A DNA stretch of 64,000 nucleotides. It comes from Rhinopomastus cyanomelas. Its lineage: Eukaryota; Chordata; Aves; Bucerotiformes; Rhinopomastidae. The notes beneath the pieces were generated by a model. It did not search any database. It was given only the letters and a program-made list of their open reading frames with translations, and was not told the DNA's origin. The stretch lies in NCBI GenBank assembly GCA_013400115.1, contig VXBP01008913.1, positions 62,001 through 126,000 on the forward strand, in the 5' to 3' direction. This document shows positions 22,037 to 32,285 of the stretch, piece by piece. Made by a program: the position numbers and the translations under genes. Position 1 is the first letter of the stretch. The number at the start of each line of letters is the position of its first letter.

Positions 22037-22162
22037 AGAACATCAGGGATTGGAAGGGACCTTAAAAGATCATCTGGTCCAATCCCCCCACCACAGCAGG
22101 ATCCACGAGATCTAGCTGTACAACATGTCCAGGAGGGCTTTAAACATCTCCAGAGACATCCA
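22037..22162 (-). mobile_element. CR1 LINE 3' end
   Basis: CAGAACATCAGGGATTGGAA through TTTAAACATCTCCAGAGA on the minus strand. Confidence 0.88.
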
Positions 22163-22478
22163 TGACGAGTGGGAATTGCTGTCCCAATGACTCCCAGCCA
22201 CGCAGCCTGAGTCCGCACCGACCTCCAGGTCTGGTGGTTCTGCTGCTTCTAATGAAAAACATTTCCAGAGAAGACATCACCCGTTCTCCAAGCAGGTTCA
22301 GAGGGTGCAGAGCCCCTGGAGACAGCGTCTAGCCCACGATGCTCCATGTCTTCCTACGTAACAGTCTTCATGTGGTTAACACATCCCTTTTAGTCACAGC
22401 CTTTTGACTGACTGCTGAAGTCTGACATTCCAGCTGGTGCTGCTCAGAGGTGTCTCTGGCACTGGCTTCTGCCCTTCA

Positions 22479-22650
22479 CGGAACCACAGAACACGAGGGA
22501 TTGGAAGGGACCTCGAAAGATCATCCAGTCCAATCCCCCTGCTGCAGCAGCATCACCTAGACCACGTCGCACAGGAACACCTCCAGGTGGGTTTTAAATG
22601 TTTCCAGAGAAGGACACTCCACAACCCCCTGGGCAGCTCCTTCTTCACTG
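22479..22650 (-). mobile_element. CR1 LINE 3' end
   Basis: GAACACGAGGGATTGGAAGG through CACAACCCCCTGGGCAG on the minus strand. Confidence 0.88.
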
Positions 22651-22883
22651 ACCTGGTGAGGGTCAGAGAGGGAGCACATGCGACTACCTGGGAGGAGGGG
22701 TCCATTTTAGGGGGTGACTTTCCTGTGCTGCTCCACACAAACCGTCCAGTCCCAGGCAGAAGACACGGGCAACTATAGCTTTGGCTCATGGCGTCAGTGC
22801 TGTTGGTAAGGAGATGCACCAAGACAGTTGAGGTTGACTTAGTAGCCAACCATCAGTTGAGGGTTCAGCAGTCAAGCCCATAC

Positions 22884-23093
22884 CTTGCATAGACACAACA
22901 TCAGCGGGTCCAGATGGTTTCCAGGGGAACCAAGAGGTCAGACTCTCCATGACCATATGGGGCAGCCTGATGATGTAACTCATGAGGACAGTGAGGATGT
23001 GGCAGCTGGAGTAACTGAGCTTCTTGGTAAACTGTGTGGTCTCCTTCCAGCTCCAGCTTTGATCTGTTAGCTGCAAGTCTTCTAGGTTAGACT
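22884..23093 (-). CDS. Speculative minus-strand exon, unidentified protein
   Basis: A 210-bp segment open in one frame (70 codons, phase 1 at both ends). On the minus strand it is bounded by a strong acceptor (TTGTTTTCCCTTGCAG) and a good donor (CAAG|GTATGG), and is free of CR1. The encoded stretch contains a hydrophobic run (HILTVLMSYIIRLP) and Trp-rich ends (QSWSWKE, SWFPWKPSG). I do not recognise it. The hydrophobic/amphipathic pattern is loosely like perilipin-type lipid-droplet segments, but that is weak. It could be chance: strong acceptor-like strings also occur nearby on the other strand. Confidence 0.25.
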
Positions 23094-23549
23094 CTGCAAG
23101 GGAAAACAATGGAGGAAAACAGTTTCAATGATCCTAACGGATACTGGGCGCAAGGCTCTCATGCCCCAGAGCAGCCCAAGGCCACCTCTCATGGAACAGG
23201 CTGATGTTTAGCAGAGGGTTGTATTGACAAAAGGCTTCCGTGGGTTCCACTGCTGTCATTCCAACACGGAGGTTGTGTTCCAAAACAAAGGGAAAGCAGC
23301 TAAAACATGACCATCAGTCCAAACCCCAGCTGGCAGATGAGACCATTTCCAGCTCAGGTCACTTCCAAATTAGGAGAAGCAAAACCTAAATGGGCCTCTC
23401 GTAAGGACTCCAGAAGTTTCCTGTTTATGGCTCTGATGGAAGTCGTGGGGCAAGTAACTAGCCGGGGAAATCACGGCGCAAAGCAACTTGCTTGGAAATA
23501 AGTTGTGCCCAGAGCTGATCCCACGAGACGGTGAAGTGACAACTGTGAT

Positions 23550-23652
23550 GTCCTGTGCGACGTGGTCTAGGGGATCCTGCTCTGGCAGGGGGATTGGACT
23601 GGATGATCTTTCAAGATGCCTTTAAATCCCTAATGATTCTATGATTCTGTGA
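23550..23652 (+). mobile_element. CR1 LINE 3' end
   Basis: TCCTGTGCGACGTGGTCTAG through ATGATTCTATGATTCTGTG. Confidence 0.88.
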
Positions 23653-23696
23653 CAGGAGAATCAGGATGTTGTAGGAAATAAAAAGCAAGTGAGAAC

Positions 23697-23855
23697 ATCT
23701 CACATTGATGTGGAACCTCCTATGTTCCAGCTTGTAACCACTGCCCCTCGTCCTATCACTAGATGACATGGTGGCTCCATCCTCCTGACAGCCACCCTTC
23801 ATATATGTATAGACATTAATGAGGTCACCTCATTCCTCCTCTTCTCCAAGTTTTG
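23697..23855 (-). mobile_element. CR1 LINE internal fragment
   Basis: Minus-strand body (ATTGATGTGGAACCTCCTAT through GACATTAATGAGGTCACC) without a 3' end. Confidence 0.85.
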
Positions 23856-23863
23856 TGCTCTTT

Positions 23864-24340
23864 ATCACAGAATCATCCAGGCTGGAAAAGATCCCTGGGA
23901 CCATCGAGTCCAACCATCAACCCTACTCTACAAGGTCACCCCTAAACCAGATCCCCCAACACTACATCTAAGTGACTTTTAAACTCGTCCAGGGATGGGG
24001 ACTCAACCACCCCCTGGGCAGCCCAGTCCAGGGTCTGACCACTCTCTCCAGGAAGAATCTCTTCCTGATGTGCAGTCTAACCCTCCCCTGTTGGAGCTTG
24101 AAGTCCTTCCCTCTGCTTCTGTCACTAATGACCTGTGAGAAGAGCCCAGCACCAACATGTCCACAATTGTCCTTTCAGATAGTTGTAGAGAGCAGTGAGG
24201 TCTCCCCTCAGCCTCCTCTTCCTCAAACTCAACAGCCCCCCCTCTGCCCTCGCTCCAGCCCTTGTCCTGCCAAACGCTGCCCAAAAGAGGACCCAGTACT
24301 CAAGGTGTCCTTCTTGAGCTGAGGGGCCCAGAACCAGCTC
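23864..24340 (-). mobile_element. Older CR1 LINE, long 3' fragment
   Basis: About 0.48 kb of the older subfamily on the minus strand: AATCATCCAGGCTGGAAAAG, AGGTCACCCCTAAACCAGAT, ATGACCTGTGAGAAGAGCCC. Confidence 0.88.
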
Positions 24341-24713
24341 TGAAAAATGTGTGAGACCCACAGATTGGATCCCACCTGAAAACCCCTGGCTGGATTAAAT
24401 CACCCCTCACTGCAGATGAGGCCACAAGCTTGTGGAGCTCCAGTTCCACACCCACATACACTCCTTGCGACAACTAGAGCCACATTAGGTGTCCCAGATG
24501 TGTTTAGGCTGGGGATGGGTAGTGCAGATGTTGGTGAGATGATACAAGCAAGGAATGCAGTTTGTTACTGAAAATAGATGTGAAATATCTGTGTTTAAAG
24601 CATTGCTGTGACAGTAGTAGTGTCACTTCCTCTGTGTTTGATGAGTAAATAACAAAATCCTCTGTGCAGCCGAGACAGAAGCTGCAAGCCTGTGGGTTAT
24701 GGCCACCCCCCGT

Positions 24714-24970
24714 ATCACAGAACATCAGGGATTGGAAGGGACCTCGAAGGATCAGCCAGTCCAGTCCCCCCACCACAGCAGGATCTCCTAGATCCAGCTG
24801 CACATGAACATATCCAGGTGGGTTTTAATGTCTCCAGAGAAGGAGACTCCACAAGCCCCCTGGGCAGCCCCTGCCAGGGCTCTGTCACCCCACTGGGAAG
24901 AAGGCATCGTCTGGACGGGATGGTCTTTCCAGGTCCCTTCCACTCCCTAACGCTCTGCGATCCTGTGACG
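24714..24970. mobile_element. Inverted pair of CR1 3' ends
   Basis: 24714-24902 is a minus-strand copy. At GGGAAGAAGGCATCGTC it switches to a short plus-strand 3' end (24908-24970, GGACGGGATGGTCTTTCCAG). Confidence 0.8.
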
Positions 24971-25389
24971 TGCGCAGATGGACAGGGACAAGGTTTGCAA
25001 ACCAGCCTGGTTCCTCTCCCAGGACTGCTGTCTGGGTCAGGCTGAACCCTTCCTGTTTGAAGTTTCAGAGGAAGGATGAGTTATTTTTGTGTAAACAGTA
25101 AACATCCTCCATCAGCTGCTTCACCCGACCCTGTGCTCCCCGTCCCAACAGAAGCGAAGATACTCTCAGACTTAGTCTGAAGGCTGCAGCGACGCCTCCT
25201 TCTGCAGACGGTCTGTTGCTACTCAACGTAAACAATGGCTGGAACAGCCTTGGAAGCCCAGATGAAGTAAGAAGCAGCTTTAGGTTGTCACATTGTCCTC
25301 TTTCTTTCCAGCAATGGTGATAAGGGAGCAAGGTGATGCTAGGGTGTTGAGGCTGCAGATCTGCCTCCACAGGCAGAGCCTCTCTAACA

Positions 25390-25612
25390 CAGGATCACAG
25401 AATTGCAGAGGGCAGTGGGGTTCTCCCCCCCCAGCCTCCTCTTCTCCAGACTAAACCTGCCCAGCTCCCTCAGCCTCTCCTCATGCGACTTCTCTAGACC
25501 CCTCATGAGCTTGGAGCTCTCTGGACACATTCCAGCACCATTTATTTCTGGCAGATCTGGATGATCTCTTGAGGTCCCTTCCAATCCCTAATGATTCTAT
25601 GATCCTGGGGAT
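25390..25612. mobile_element. Two CR1 fragments in opposite orientation
   Basis: 25390-25540 is a diverged minus-strand body (AGCCTCCTCTTCTCCAGACT). 25556-25612 is a plus-strand 3' end (GGATGATCTCTTGAGGTCCC). Confidence 0.7.
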
Positions 25613-26204
25613 CATTGCCAGCAGCTGCTGGGATTTTGGACTGTCCCCAGTGCAGGGTGTGGGAGCAGCACCGTCCCAGCATGATCTAGCTGACTCGTCT
25701 GCTTCCTCGCTCTGGATGCTGCCGTCGAGCAGGCTGCATGGGGTCCATCTTCCTTCAGCTCTCAGGTGCCACGCCTCTGTCCTCCTCTGCTGGTGCCACA
25801 CGTCTGTCCTCCTCTGCTGTGCCAGGCAAATCTCTCTTCGGATGGCACACAGTCAGCAGCAAAGACCTGGAGGGCCCTTCTGCAACCAGCAAAGGAGCAA
25901 ATGCATGAGGCTGGGGTGGATCATGTAGCAGGAAGTGGTGCCTGCTTGAGCTTGTCTGAGGATTAATATGGGCTGGATTAGTGTGGGAAGAACAACCTGA
26001 TCCCCTAACATACTTACGTGTGGTTTCTGTAGCAGTGCTTGCTCTTGGGTGTCATCGGGCAGGACCTCCATCCCGACTGCATCCCCAGCTGCTGCTGACT
26101 TACAGCCCAGCACCGCATCCAGTTCTGGAGGTCCCCATTCGAGAGACAGGGGTCTACTGGAGCAAGTCCTGTAGAGAGCTGTGAGGGTGATTAAGGGACT
26201 TGAA

Positions 26205-26292
26205 CCACAGAGTCACAGAACATTAGGGATTGGAAGGGACATTAGAAAATCAGTTAGTCCAATCCCCCTGCCAGAGCAGGAGCACCTAGAGT
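26205..26292 (-). mobile_element. CR1 LINE 3' end
   Basis: AGAACATTAGGGATTGGAAG through AGAGCAGGAGCACCTAGA on the minus strand. Confidence 0.85.
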
Positions 26293-26417
26293 ATCGCTAC
26301 TACTTGCATCAGGTCTTCTTGCTACTACTTGGTCTCGGTCTGATGAAGACCTAGTGCCTAGGTCCTCATTAAAGCACAAAGGAACAGGCTGTGCAGGGGG
26401 GTTCCGTATCAGACACA

Positions 26418-26560
26418 GACTCACAGAGCATTAGGGATTGGAAGGAGCCTCAAAAGATCATCTAGTCCAAGGTTGTGGAGTCTTCTTCTCTGGAGATGTT
26501 TAAAACCCACCCAGACATGTTCCTTCGCGAGATCCCTTCCAATCCCTTCGTTCGAACAGA
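26418..26560. mobile_element. Inverted pair of CR1 pieces
   Basis: 26418-26470 is a minus-strand terminus. 26471-26555 is plus-strand body (GGTTGTGGAGTCTTCTTCTC) joined to a trace of the terminus (GAGATCCCTTCCAATCCC), with the middle deleted. Confidence 0.75.
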
Positions 26561-26633
26561 GCAGGGGACAAGAACCCTGCCAAGCTCAGGAGAAAAACTG
26601 ATCTCAGCTGGTTCCCCCTTCAGCCTCTGGATT

Positions 26634-26797
26634 TCATGGGGCTTTAAGGTTTTTTGCAAAAGAAGCCTTTTCCCTTGATTTGTCAGCTTTGGGCAGGAAG
26701 CTGTTGTCTAAATAAGTGAAGTAATGGCTGGTGCAGAAGCTGGGAGGAACTGCAGGGTAATCTGGGGGATTCTGAGAAGGTTTGGCCACTGTATTTT
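26634..26797 (-). CDS. Speculative minus-strand terminal exon, unidentified
   Basis: On the minus strand a very strong acceptor (GTTTCTCTTTCCTTTAG) precedes 53 codons open to a TGA. The frame enters in phase 1. The peptide includes NPPDYPAVPP and HYFTYLDNSFLPKADKSREK, which could be a cytoplasmic tail. The phase fits the membrane-like exon at 30694-30801. No family recognised, and chance is a real alternative. Confidence 0.2.
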
Positions 26798-27072
26798 CTA
26801 AAGGAAAGAGAAACTTCCTTGATGGAGGAAAGAAAAACAAGGAGCTGCCAGGAATCAGTCCTTGGGAAATACTGAAACCTTTCTACTACGAATTTACCGC
26901 TCTTGTCTGGTTACTTCTAGCATGGATTTGGTAGCCCATGCTACGTGGAGCTTCTCAAGGGGCTAGCAAATTATTCCATTAACTGCCTCACTAAGATTAT
27001 TGTTAACGTTTAATTGTGTTGGAGTCATCAGTGTAACAGTGACATGGAGGGAATTTGTTTTTACTCTCGATC

Positions 27073-27535
27073 TTCTGAGGTCCCTTCCAATCCCTAGTGT
27101 TCTGTGACCGAACTGGATGATCTTTGAAGGTCCCTTCCCATCCCTTATGTTCTGTGGTTCTGTGATTGGACTGGAAGATCTTTCAAGGTCCCACCAGTCC
27201 CTTATGTTCTGTGGTTCTGTGACTGGACTGGAAGATCTTTCAAGGTCCCACCAGTCCCTAATGTTCTGTGGTTCTGTGACTGGACTGGAAGATCTTTCAA
27301 GGTCCCACCAGTCCCTAATGTTCTGTGGTTCTGTGACTGGACTGGAAGATCTTTCAAGGTCCCAGCAGTCCCTAATGTTCTGTGATTCTGTGATTGGACT
27401 GGAAGATCTTTTGAGGTCCCTTCCAATCCCTAATGATTCTATGACTCTATGATCCTGCTGTGTCAGGGGTATTGGACAGGATGATCTTTCAAGGTCCCTT
27501 CCAACCTCTAATGTTCTGGGGTTCTGTGATTCACC
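27073..27535 (+). repeat. Tandem array derived from the CR1 3' end (57-bp unit)
   Basis: The last ~57 bp of CR1 (GACTGGAAGATCTTTCAAGG, TCCCTAATGTTCTGTGG) is repeated head to tail at least five times between about 27165 and 27400. More diverged CR1 termini flank it on both sides. Units are nearly identical. 57 is divisible by three, so a meaningless repetitive frame (SLMFCGSVTGLEDLSRSHQ) runs through it. Confidence 0.92.
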
Positions 27536-28107
27536 CCTTGCTCAGAGCAACATCTGAACTCAGCGTTTGGCTCCAGTCTATTGCCTCTTCTAAAATAAAG
27601 GGGGACAAAACATCACAGTTTGGGATTCCAGGTCGTTCCTGCAAACCTCCAAATTCTTGGGCTTTGGATTCTTGGCCTCTGTCCCGTTCATCGACAGATG
27701 ACGCAGCACCGATGGCTGCGATGGCTTCGTGATCACCCCTTCGTTAGAAGTGGAGCCAGGAGTTGCCAAGAAGAAATGACGTGCAGCGTATGGAACTTGT
27801 TTGTACACTAAGTCCAGGTTTGGAAGTGACTTCAGCTCCGTTGCTGCCCATAGTGCTCGAGGGGATGATGCAGACATCCAAGAGCTATCTGAATTCCTGA
27901 TTAATTAAAATCAGCCGGTGAGGTTATCTCTGCCTGTCATCACCCAGCTCACGGCGGGACCAGAACACAACGTTCGAGTGAAATAGAAAAATTAGTAACA
28001 CAATGGCCCTGACGTCGGTGTCTTGTAAAGCCGGGGTGAAGAGACATGACACCCACTGATGGACAAGAGCACACGGGTGTGCAGGCAAAACTGGGGGCTT
28101 CAAGTCA

Positions 28108-28225
28108 CTACCTATTTCCTGTGCAACTGGGTCTAGGTGGTCCTGCTGTGGCAGGGGGATTGGACTGGATGATCTTTGGAGGTCCCTCCCAGCTCCTGAT
28201 GATTCTGTGATTCTCTGATTCTGTT
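28108..28225 (+). mobile_element. CR1 LINE 3' end
   Basis: TCCTGTGCAACTGGGTCTAG through TGATTCTCTGATTCTG. Confidence 0.88.
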
Positions 28226-28261
28226 TCAGACTTGGGGCTGGAGAGCTGGGTGGTGGGAAGT

Positions 28262-29047
28262 CAAAATGGACAATGACCAGGGCAAGTGTAGAATCTGGCA
28301 TCTGGGCCAGAACAACCCCACAGACCAGTATAGTTTGGGGAGTGACCTGTTGGAGAGCAGTGTAGGAGAAAGGGACCTTGGGGTCTTGGTGGCCAGTAGG
28401 ATGGCCAGGGGCCAGCAATGGACCCTTGTGGCCAAGAAGGCCAACAGCATCCTTGGGTGGATCAAAACAGGGGTGGTTAGCAGATCAAGAGAGGATCTCC
28501 TCCCCCTCAACTCTGCTCTAGTGAGACCACATCTGGAATCGTGTGTCCAGTTCTGGGCTCTTCAGTTCAAGAAGGACACAGAGCTGCTGGAGAGAGTCCA
28601 GCGCAGAGCCACAGAGATGATGGAGGGTGTGGAGCATCTCCCTGCTGAGGAAAGGCTGAGGGAGCTGGGGCTCTTGAGCTGGGAGAAGAGGAGGCTAAGG
28701 GATGACCTCATTCATGCTGAAAAAAATGTGAAGGGTGGGTGGCAGGAGGATGGAGCCAGGCTCTGCTCAGTATCATCTAATGATGGGACAAGAGGCAATG
28801 GGTGTGAGCTGGAACACAGGAGGTTCCACATCAATCTGAGAAGGAATTTCTTCCTGGTGAGGGTGATAGAGCTGTGGCAGGGGCTGTCCAAGGCAGGTTG
28901 TGGAGTCTCCTGCTCTGGAGGCATTTAAAACCCACGTGGACATGTTCCTGTGCGATTTGATCTAGGCGATCCTGCTGTGTCAGGGGGATTGCACTGGATG
29001 ATCTTTCAAGCTCCCTTCCAATCCCTAATGCCCTGTGATACTGTGAT
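28262..29047 (+). mobile_element. CR1 LINE, longest ORF2/3' fragment of the window
   Basis: About 0.79 kb. The frame 28266-28928 (220 codons) reads CR1 reverse transcriptase C-terminus (GERDLGVLVASRMARGQQWT, ANSILGWIKTGVVSRSREDL) and is followed by the 3' end at 29047. 5'-truncated. Confidence 0.93.
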
Positions 29048-29244
29048 TCAACACTCCCAAAGTTCCATGTTGCAGAGAATGATGGAAAATTTTTCCGTGT
29101 CAGCAAACACTCTCTGGTTTCCCAGAGCCTTTCAACACCAGAACCTACTTTCTTTTTGGCATGGAAAATTTTCTGCGTTGCCCCTAATCCCTTCTTCGCT
29201 GGCTCATGCAATGATGTAAAGGGCTTGCGTCTTGTTCTGTTCCT

Positions 29245-29372
29245 AGATGAGTTTCCGAGGTCTCTTCCAATCCCGAGTGATTCTATGATTCTATGATCTT
29301 CGAGGTCCCTTCCAATTCCTAATGACTCTATGATCTTTTGAGGTCCCATCCAATCCCTAATGATTCTATGGT
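29245..29372 (+). repeat. Three head-to-tail CR1 termini
   Basis: Three copies of the very end of CR1 (GAGGTCCCTTCCAATTCCTA) separated by ATTCTATG octamers. The period is 37 bp between 29295 and 29332. Confidence 0.85.
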
Positions 29373-29739
29373 TATTGCTCCTCAAGTCCAAGAACCTACT
29401 CGTTTGAATTTACACCCCAAATCCATTGGAGCAGAAAAAAATCACCAGCTTCTTCCGAGTCTGGATGCGTCCAAGACCTTCCTAATCCTTCTTTGGCACA
29501 GGCAGGGCAGAGAGAAACAGCCAGAGGTTGAAAACACCACGAATGAAGAGGAGCTGGAATCTGCAGATCCGCTATAAATTGAGATGAGGTCCAAGCGTGG
29601 GGATGCTCAGTTAGTTCAAGGTTCCTTTGATGGAGGTTGCTGTTGTTTGTGCAGTCAGTTAGAGCTGTTTGTGTGGCCACGCTGAGGACCCCCTTCCGCA
29701 TCTCCTTTCCGTAAGTCAGAGCTGCCAAGCAGAGCTGGC

Positions 29740-30130
29740 ATGAAACGTCCGTGCGGAATTCCAACCCTGTAAACACCAGACGTGGCCGAATTCCCAGCTG
29801 GAATTCAGACCGGTCTGTTGAAAAGCCCTGCACCAGGGCCTGACTCCACGCGATGCCGTGAGGAGGGGGACCGACCGCTCTGAACGGAGCAGTCTTCACC
29901 GGGGTGCTTCTGGGCTTCCCGTGACGGGCTGGGCTCTGCGGCTGGGGTCTTCCTGGGAAAGCACCCGTGGCTGCCCCGGGCGCCGTGACGTGGGGCTGTG
30001 GGATGTGTGAGCGATGAGCCGAGCGGAAAGCACGAGTGGTGCTCATGAGCCCGCGCTGGCTCTGCTGCCGCGCAAGCGGGGAGTCACCACTGCGGTGTTT
30101 GCGGTCTCCAGCTGGAGGGCAGTGAGCGGT
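29740..30130. other. CpG-rich patch
   Basis: This ~400-bp stretch is visibly richer in CG dinucleotides than its surroundings (CCCCGGGCGCCGTGACG, GCCGCGCAAGCGGGG) and free of CR1. An 813-bp minus-strand open frame (29396-30208) spans it but looks compositional: basic and Pro/Ser-rich with no recognisable domain. It could be a small CpG island of an unannotated transcript. Confidence 0.4.
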
Positions 30131-30263
30131 GCCTTGGGGTGCAAAGGGGAGCAGCCTCCCAAGGCAGATGGAAGGATTAGGTCTCACTGGGATTTCCTGT
30201 GGGACCAAGACAACTGGTCTGCTAGAGCCTCGTCAAGAATGAGCTATTTCTGGGCGCCCCTGA

Positions 30264-30525
30264 AGCAGGCTGCCCAGGGGGGTTGTGGAGTCTCCTTCTC
30301 TGAGGATGTTTAAAACCCATCTGGATGTTCCTCTGTGACCTGGTCTAGGGGATCCTGCTGTTGCAGGGGGGTTGGACTGGATGATCTTTCGAGGTCCCTC
30401 CCAACCTCCCTCCTATGATGTGATACACATCATAGATTCATTAGGGATTGGAAGGGACCTCAAAAGACCATCCAGTCCAATCCCCCTGCCAAGGCAGGAT
30501 CCCCTGGATGCAGTGGCACAGAAAC
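30264..30525. mobile_element. Tail-to-tail pair of CR1 3' ends
   Basis: 30264-30423 is a plus-strand 3' end and 30428-30525 a minus-strand 3' end. Their tails meet at ATGATGTGATACACATCATAG. Confidence 0.85.
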
Positions 30526-30693
30526 AGAATCATCTGGCATATCCCACCCCTTCTTCATGCTGGCTCGGGGGCTCTGCTCCCCACTTAGGGAGTCAGTGCA
30601 GCTGCGAACCCCAGCAATCAACTGCTGTGTGTGGGGTTGGGGTTGTCCTTCTGGGCTGCGTTCCTGTAGCTTCAGCCTTCTGAATCAGCTCAC

Positions 30694-30801
30694 CAAGGAC
30701 ATAACACACCAGCAGGGCACGGGAAAGCAGCAGCAGCGTCACGGCCAGGATGGCAGGAGCAGCAGTGAGGGAGCAGTGAAGCTCCCCTCGTTGCCCATCA
30801 C
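30694..30801 (-). CDS. Speculative minus-strand exon with membrane-like segment
   Basis: 108 bp, phase 1 at both ends if spliced from an AG at 30802-30803 to a GTGAGC donor at 30693. It encodes LTAAPAILAVTLLLL and SRALLVCYVL, a plausible transmembrane helix. Spliced in phase to 26634-26797 it would give a short type I-like C-terminus. The acceptor is mediocre and the sequence is CTG-rich, which yields leucine runs by chance. Confidence 0.18.
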
Positions 30802-31166
30802 CTCAGACATAAACAACTGTGCCGCTAAATCCAGTGGCGCTGGTCCCTGGCCTCTGACCTGGGTCGCACCGGCAGCGTGACCCCGCTCCAGCCAGGCAGC
30901 TCCAGATGCAGTCAGTTTCTCCTGGGCAAAGGCCATGCCCTTTCCTCAGGCCACCTCTCAGAATGCAGAGCTCAGCTCCTCTGGGGTTGAGACTGTGGTT
31001 TTTTCTGAGGTCCCCAGTCTGTTTGCTCTTGCCAGAGAAGTGGCTTCTTTTCCTCCTTATTTTCCCATGTTCAGAGCAAGGTGGATTATTTTTAGCTCAC
31101 ATTTCTCCTTTTGAACTTGCATCTGGGCACAAGGGCAACACTGGAGGATTCTGCCTTGGTAGATGG

Positions 31167-31525
31167 GTCACAGAACCTCAGGGATTGGTAGGGACCTCGA
31201 AAGACCATCCAGTCCAATCCCCCACCACAGCAGGATCCCCTAGATCCAGTCTTTAGGGATTGGAAGGGACCTCAAAAGATCATCCAGTCCAATCCCCCAC
31301 TACAGCAGGATCACCCAGACCAAGTCACACAGGAACATGTCCAGGAGGGTTTGAAACATCTCCAGAGAAGGAGACTCCACAACATCCCTGGGCAGCCCCT
31401 TCCAGGGGTCTGTCACACTCAGTGGGAAGAAGTTCCTTCTGATGTTTATATGGAACCTGCTCTGTTCCAGCTGACACCCGCTGCCCCTTGTCCTATTACT
31501 GGATGCCCCTGAGCAGAGCCTGGCC
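31167..31525 (-). mobile_element. CR1 LINE 3' fragment with duplicated end
   Basis: Minus-strand copy whose last 75 bp is doubled (GGGATTGG at 31181 and 31256). It then runs into the body to CTGGATGCCCCTGAGCAGAG. Confidence 0.88.
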
Positions 31526-31744
31526 CCACAAGTGATGGACAGGAAAGAGGGAACTGAGTGACAGTGGTTCTGCAGCCCCTGCGTAAAATTCAAGGGGATT
31601 GTGGAAAGGACTCAGGAACAGTAAATAGGACTCCTGGCAGATTGAAGAACTTGGAACCTGTGGATGAAATGAGTCATTTGTACAATCAGCTATGTCACTA
31701 GAATTATCAGGGTCCAGGAAGGTGTTTGTTCCTGGCATTGTGAG

Positions 31745-31905
31745 TGGATGTAGGAGATCCTGCTCTGGCCAGGGGTTGGACTGGACGGTCTTTTGTGGTC
31801 CCTTCCAATCCCTAATGATTCTGTGATCCTGCTGTGGCAGGGGGATTGGACTAGATGGTCTTTTGAGCTCCCTTCCAATCTCTAACACTCTGTGGTTCTG
31901 TTTGA
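31745..31905 (+). mobile_element. Two tandem CR1 3' ends
   Basis: Successive copies of GATCCTGCTCTGGCCAGGGG..CCTAATGATTCTGTG and GATCCTGCTGTGGCAGGGGG..CTAACACTCTGTGG. Confidence 0.85.
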
Positions 31906-32146
31906 CCTCCCTGTCCAGAAGCCTGCAGCCCCTCTACAAAAACGATGTGATCTTTATCCAGGTGGCCCAGTATCGGAGGAGATGCTTGTCCATGTAAGAC
32001 ACCGGTCCAGTTTCATGGTGAATTTAGCAAACCATCCCCATCCAAGAATGCGATTGCGAAATCAGGGGGTTTTGGGCAAGGTAGGCTGTCATGTGTTTGC
32101 TTCCTTCTCAAACCAGATCCGAGTTCTGTTTTCCTGTGGGAAGTCA

Positions 32147-32220
32147 GAGGATGTTGTAGCCTTGAGTCACGCAGTTATTGACTTTAGCCAGCACACGACT
32201 GCTATAAATAGGGGAAGGCT
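32147..32220 (+). promoter_or_regulatory. Stromelysin-type MMP promoter: ETS, AP-1, TATA
   Basis: GAGGATGT (32147-32154, ETS/PEA3 type), consensus AP-1 TGAGTCA (32163-32169) and TATAAATA (32213-32220). The ETS to AP-1 gap is 8 bp. The same pair occurs in mammalian MMP1/MMP3 promoters and in the MMP1-like gene at 48090 here. Start of transcription is expected near 32243. Confidence 0.85.
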
Positions 32221-32285
32221 GGGGAGCCTTGGAGAGAGGAGAGAAGGTTGAGAGGTCTTCTAGCGAGGGCTGGTAGGACAGGGAG

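Larger units (their letters stand above)
19620..32140. other. Intergenic region between MMP13 and the stromelysin gene
   Basis: No confident gene. CR1 copies are listed one by one. Non-repeat stretches at about 19900-20050, 20300-20645, 21265-21540, 22160-22480, 22650-23550, 24340-24710, 24970-25388, 25612-26205, 26556-27070, 27535-28105, 29372-30264, 30526-31165 and 31526-31745 show no homology I recognise. Three minus-strand exon-like segments and a CpG-rich patch are listed as low-confidence entries. Confidence 0.6.

Noticed and set aside
25065..25370. Minus-strand frame with QGRVKQLMEDVYCLHK, considered as a perilipin-like exon
   Set aside because: No convincing acceptor/donor pair in phase, and the resemblance is too weak.
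27117..27452. Repetitive 111-codon frame
   Set aside because: A by-product of the 57-bp CR1-derived tandem repeat, whose length is a multiple of three.
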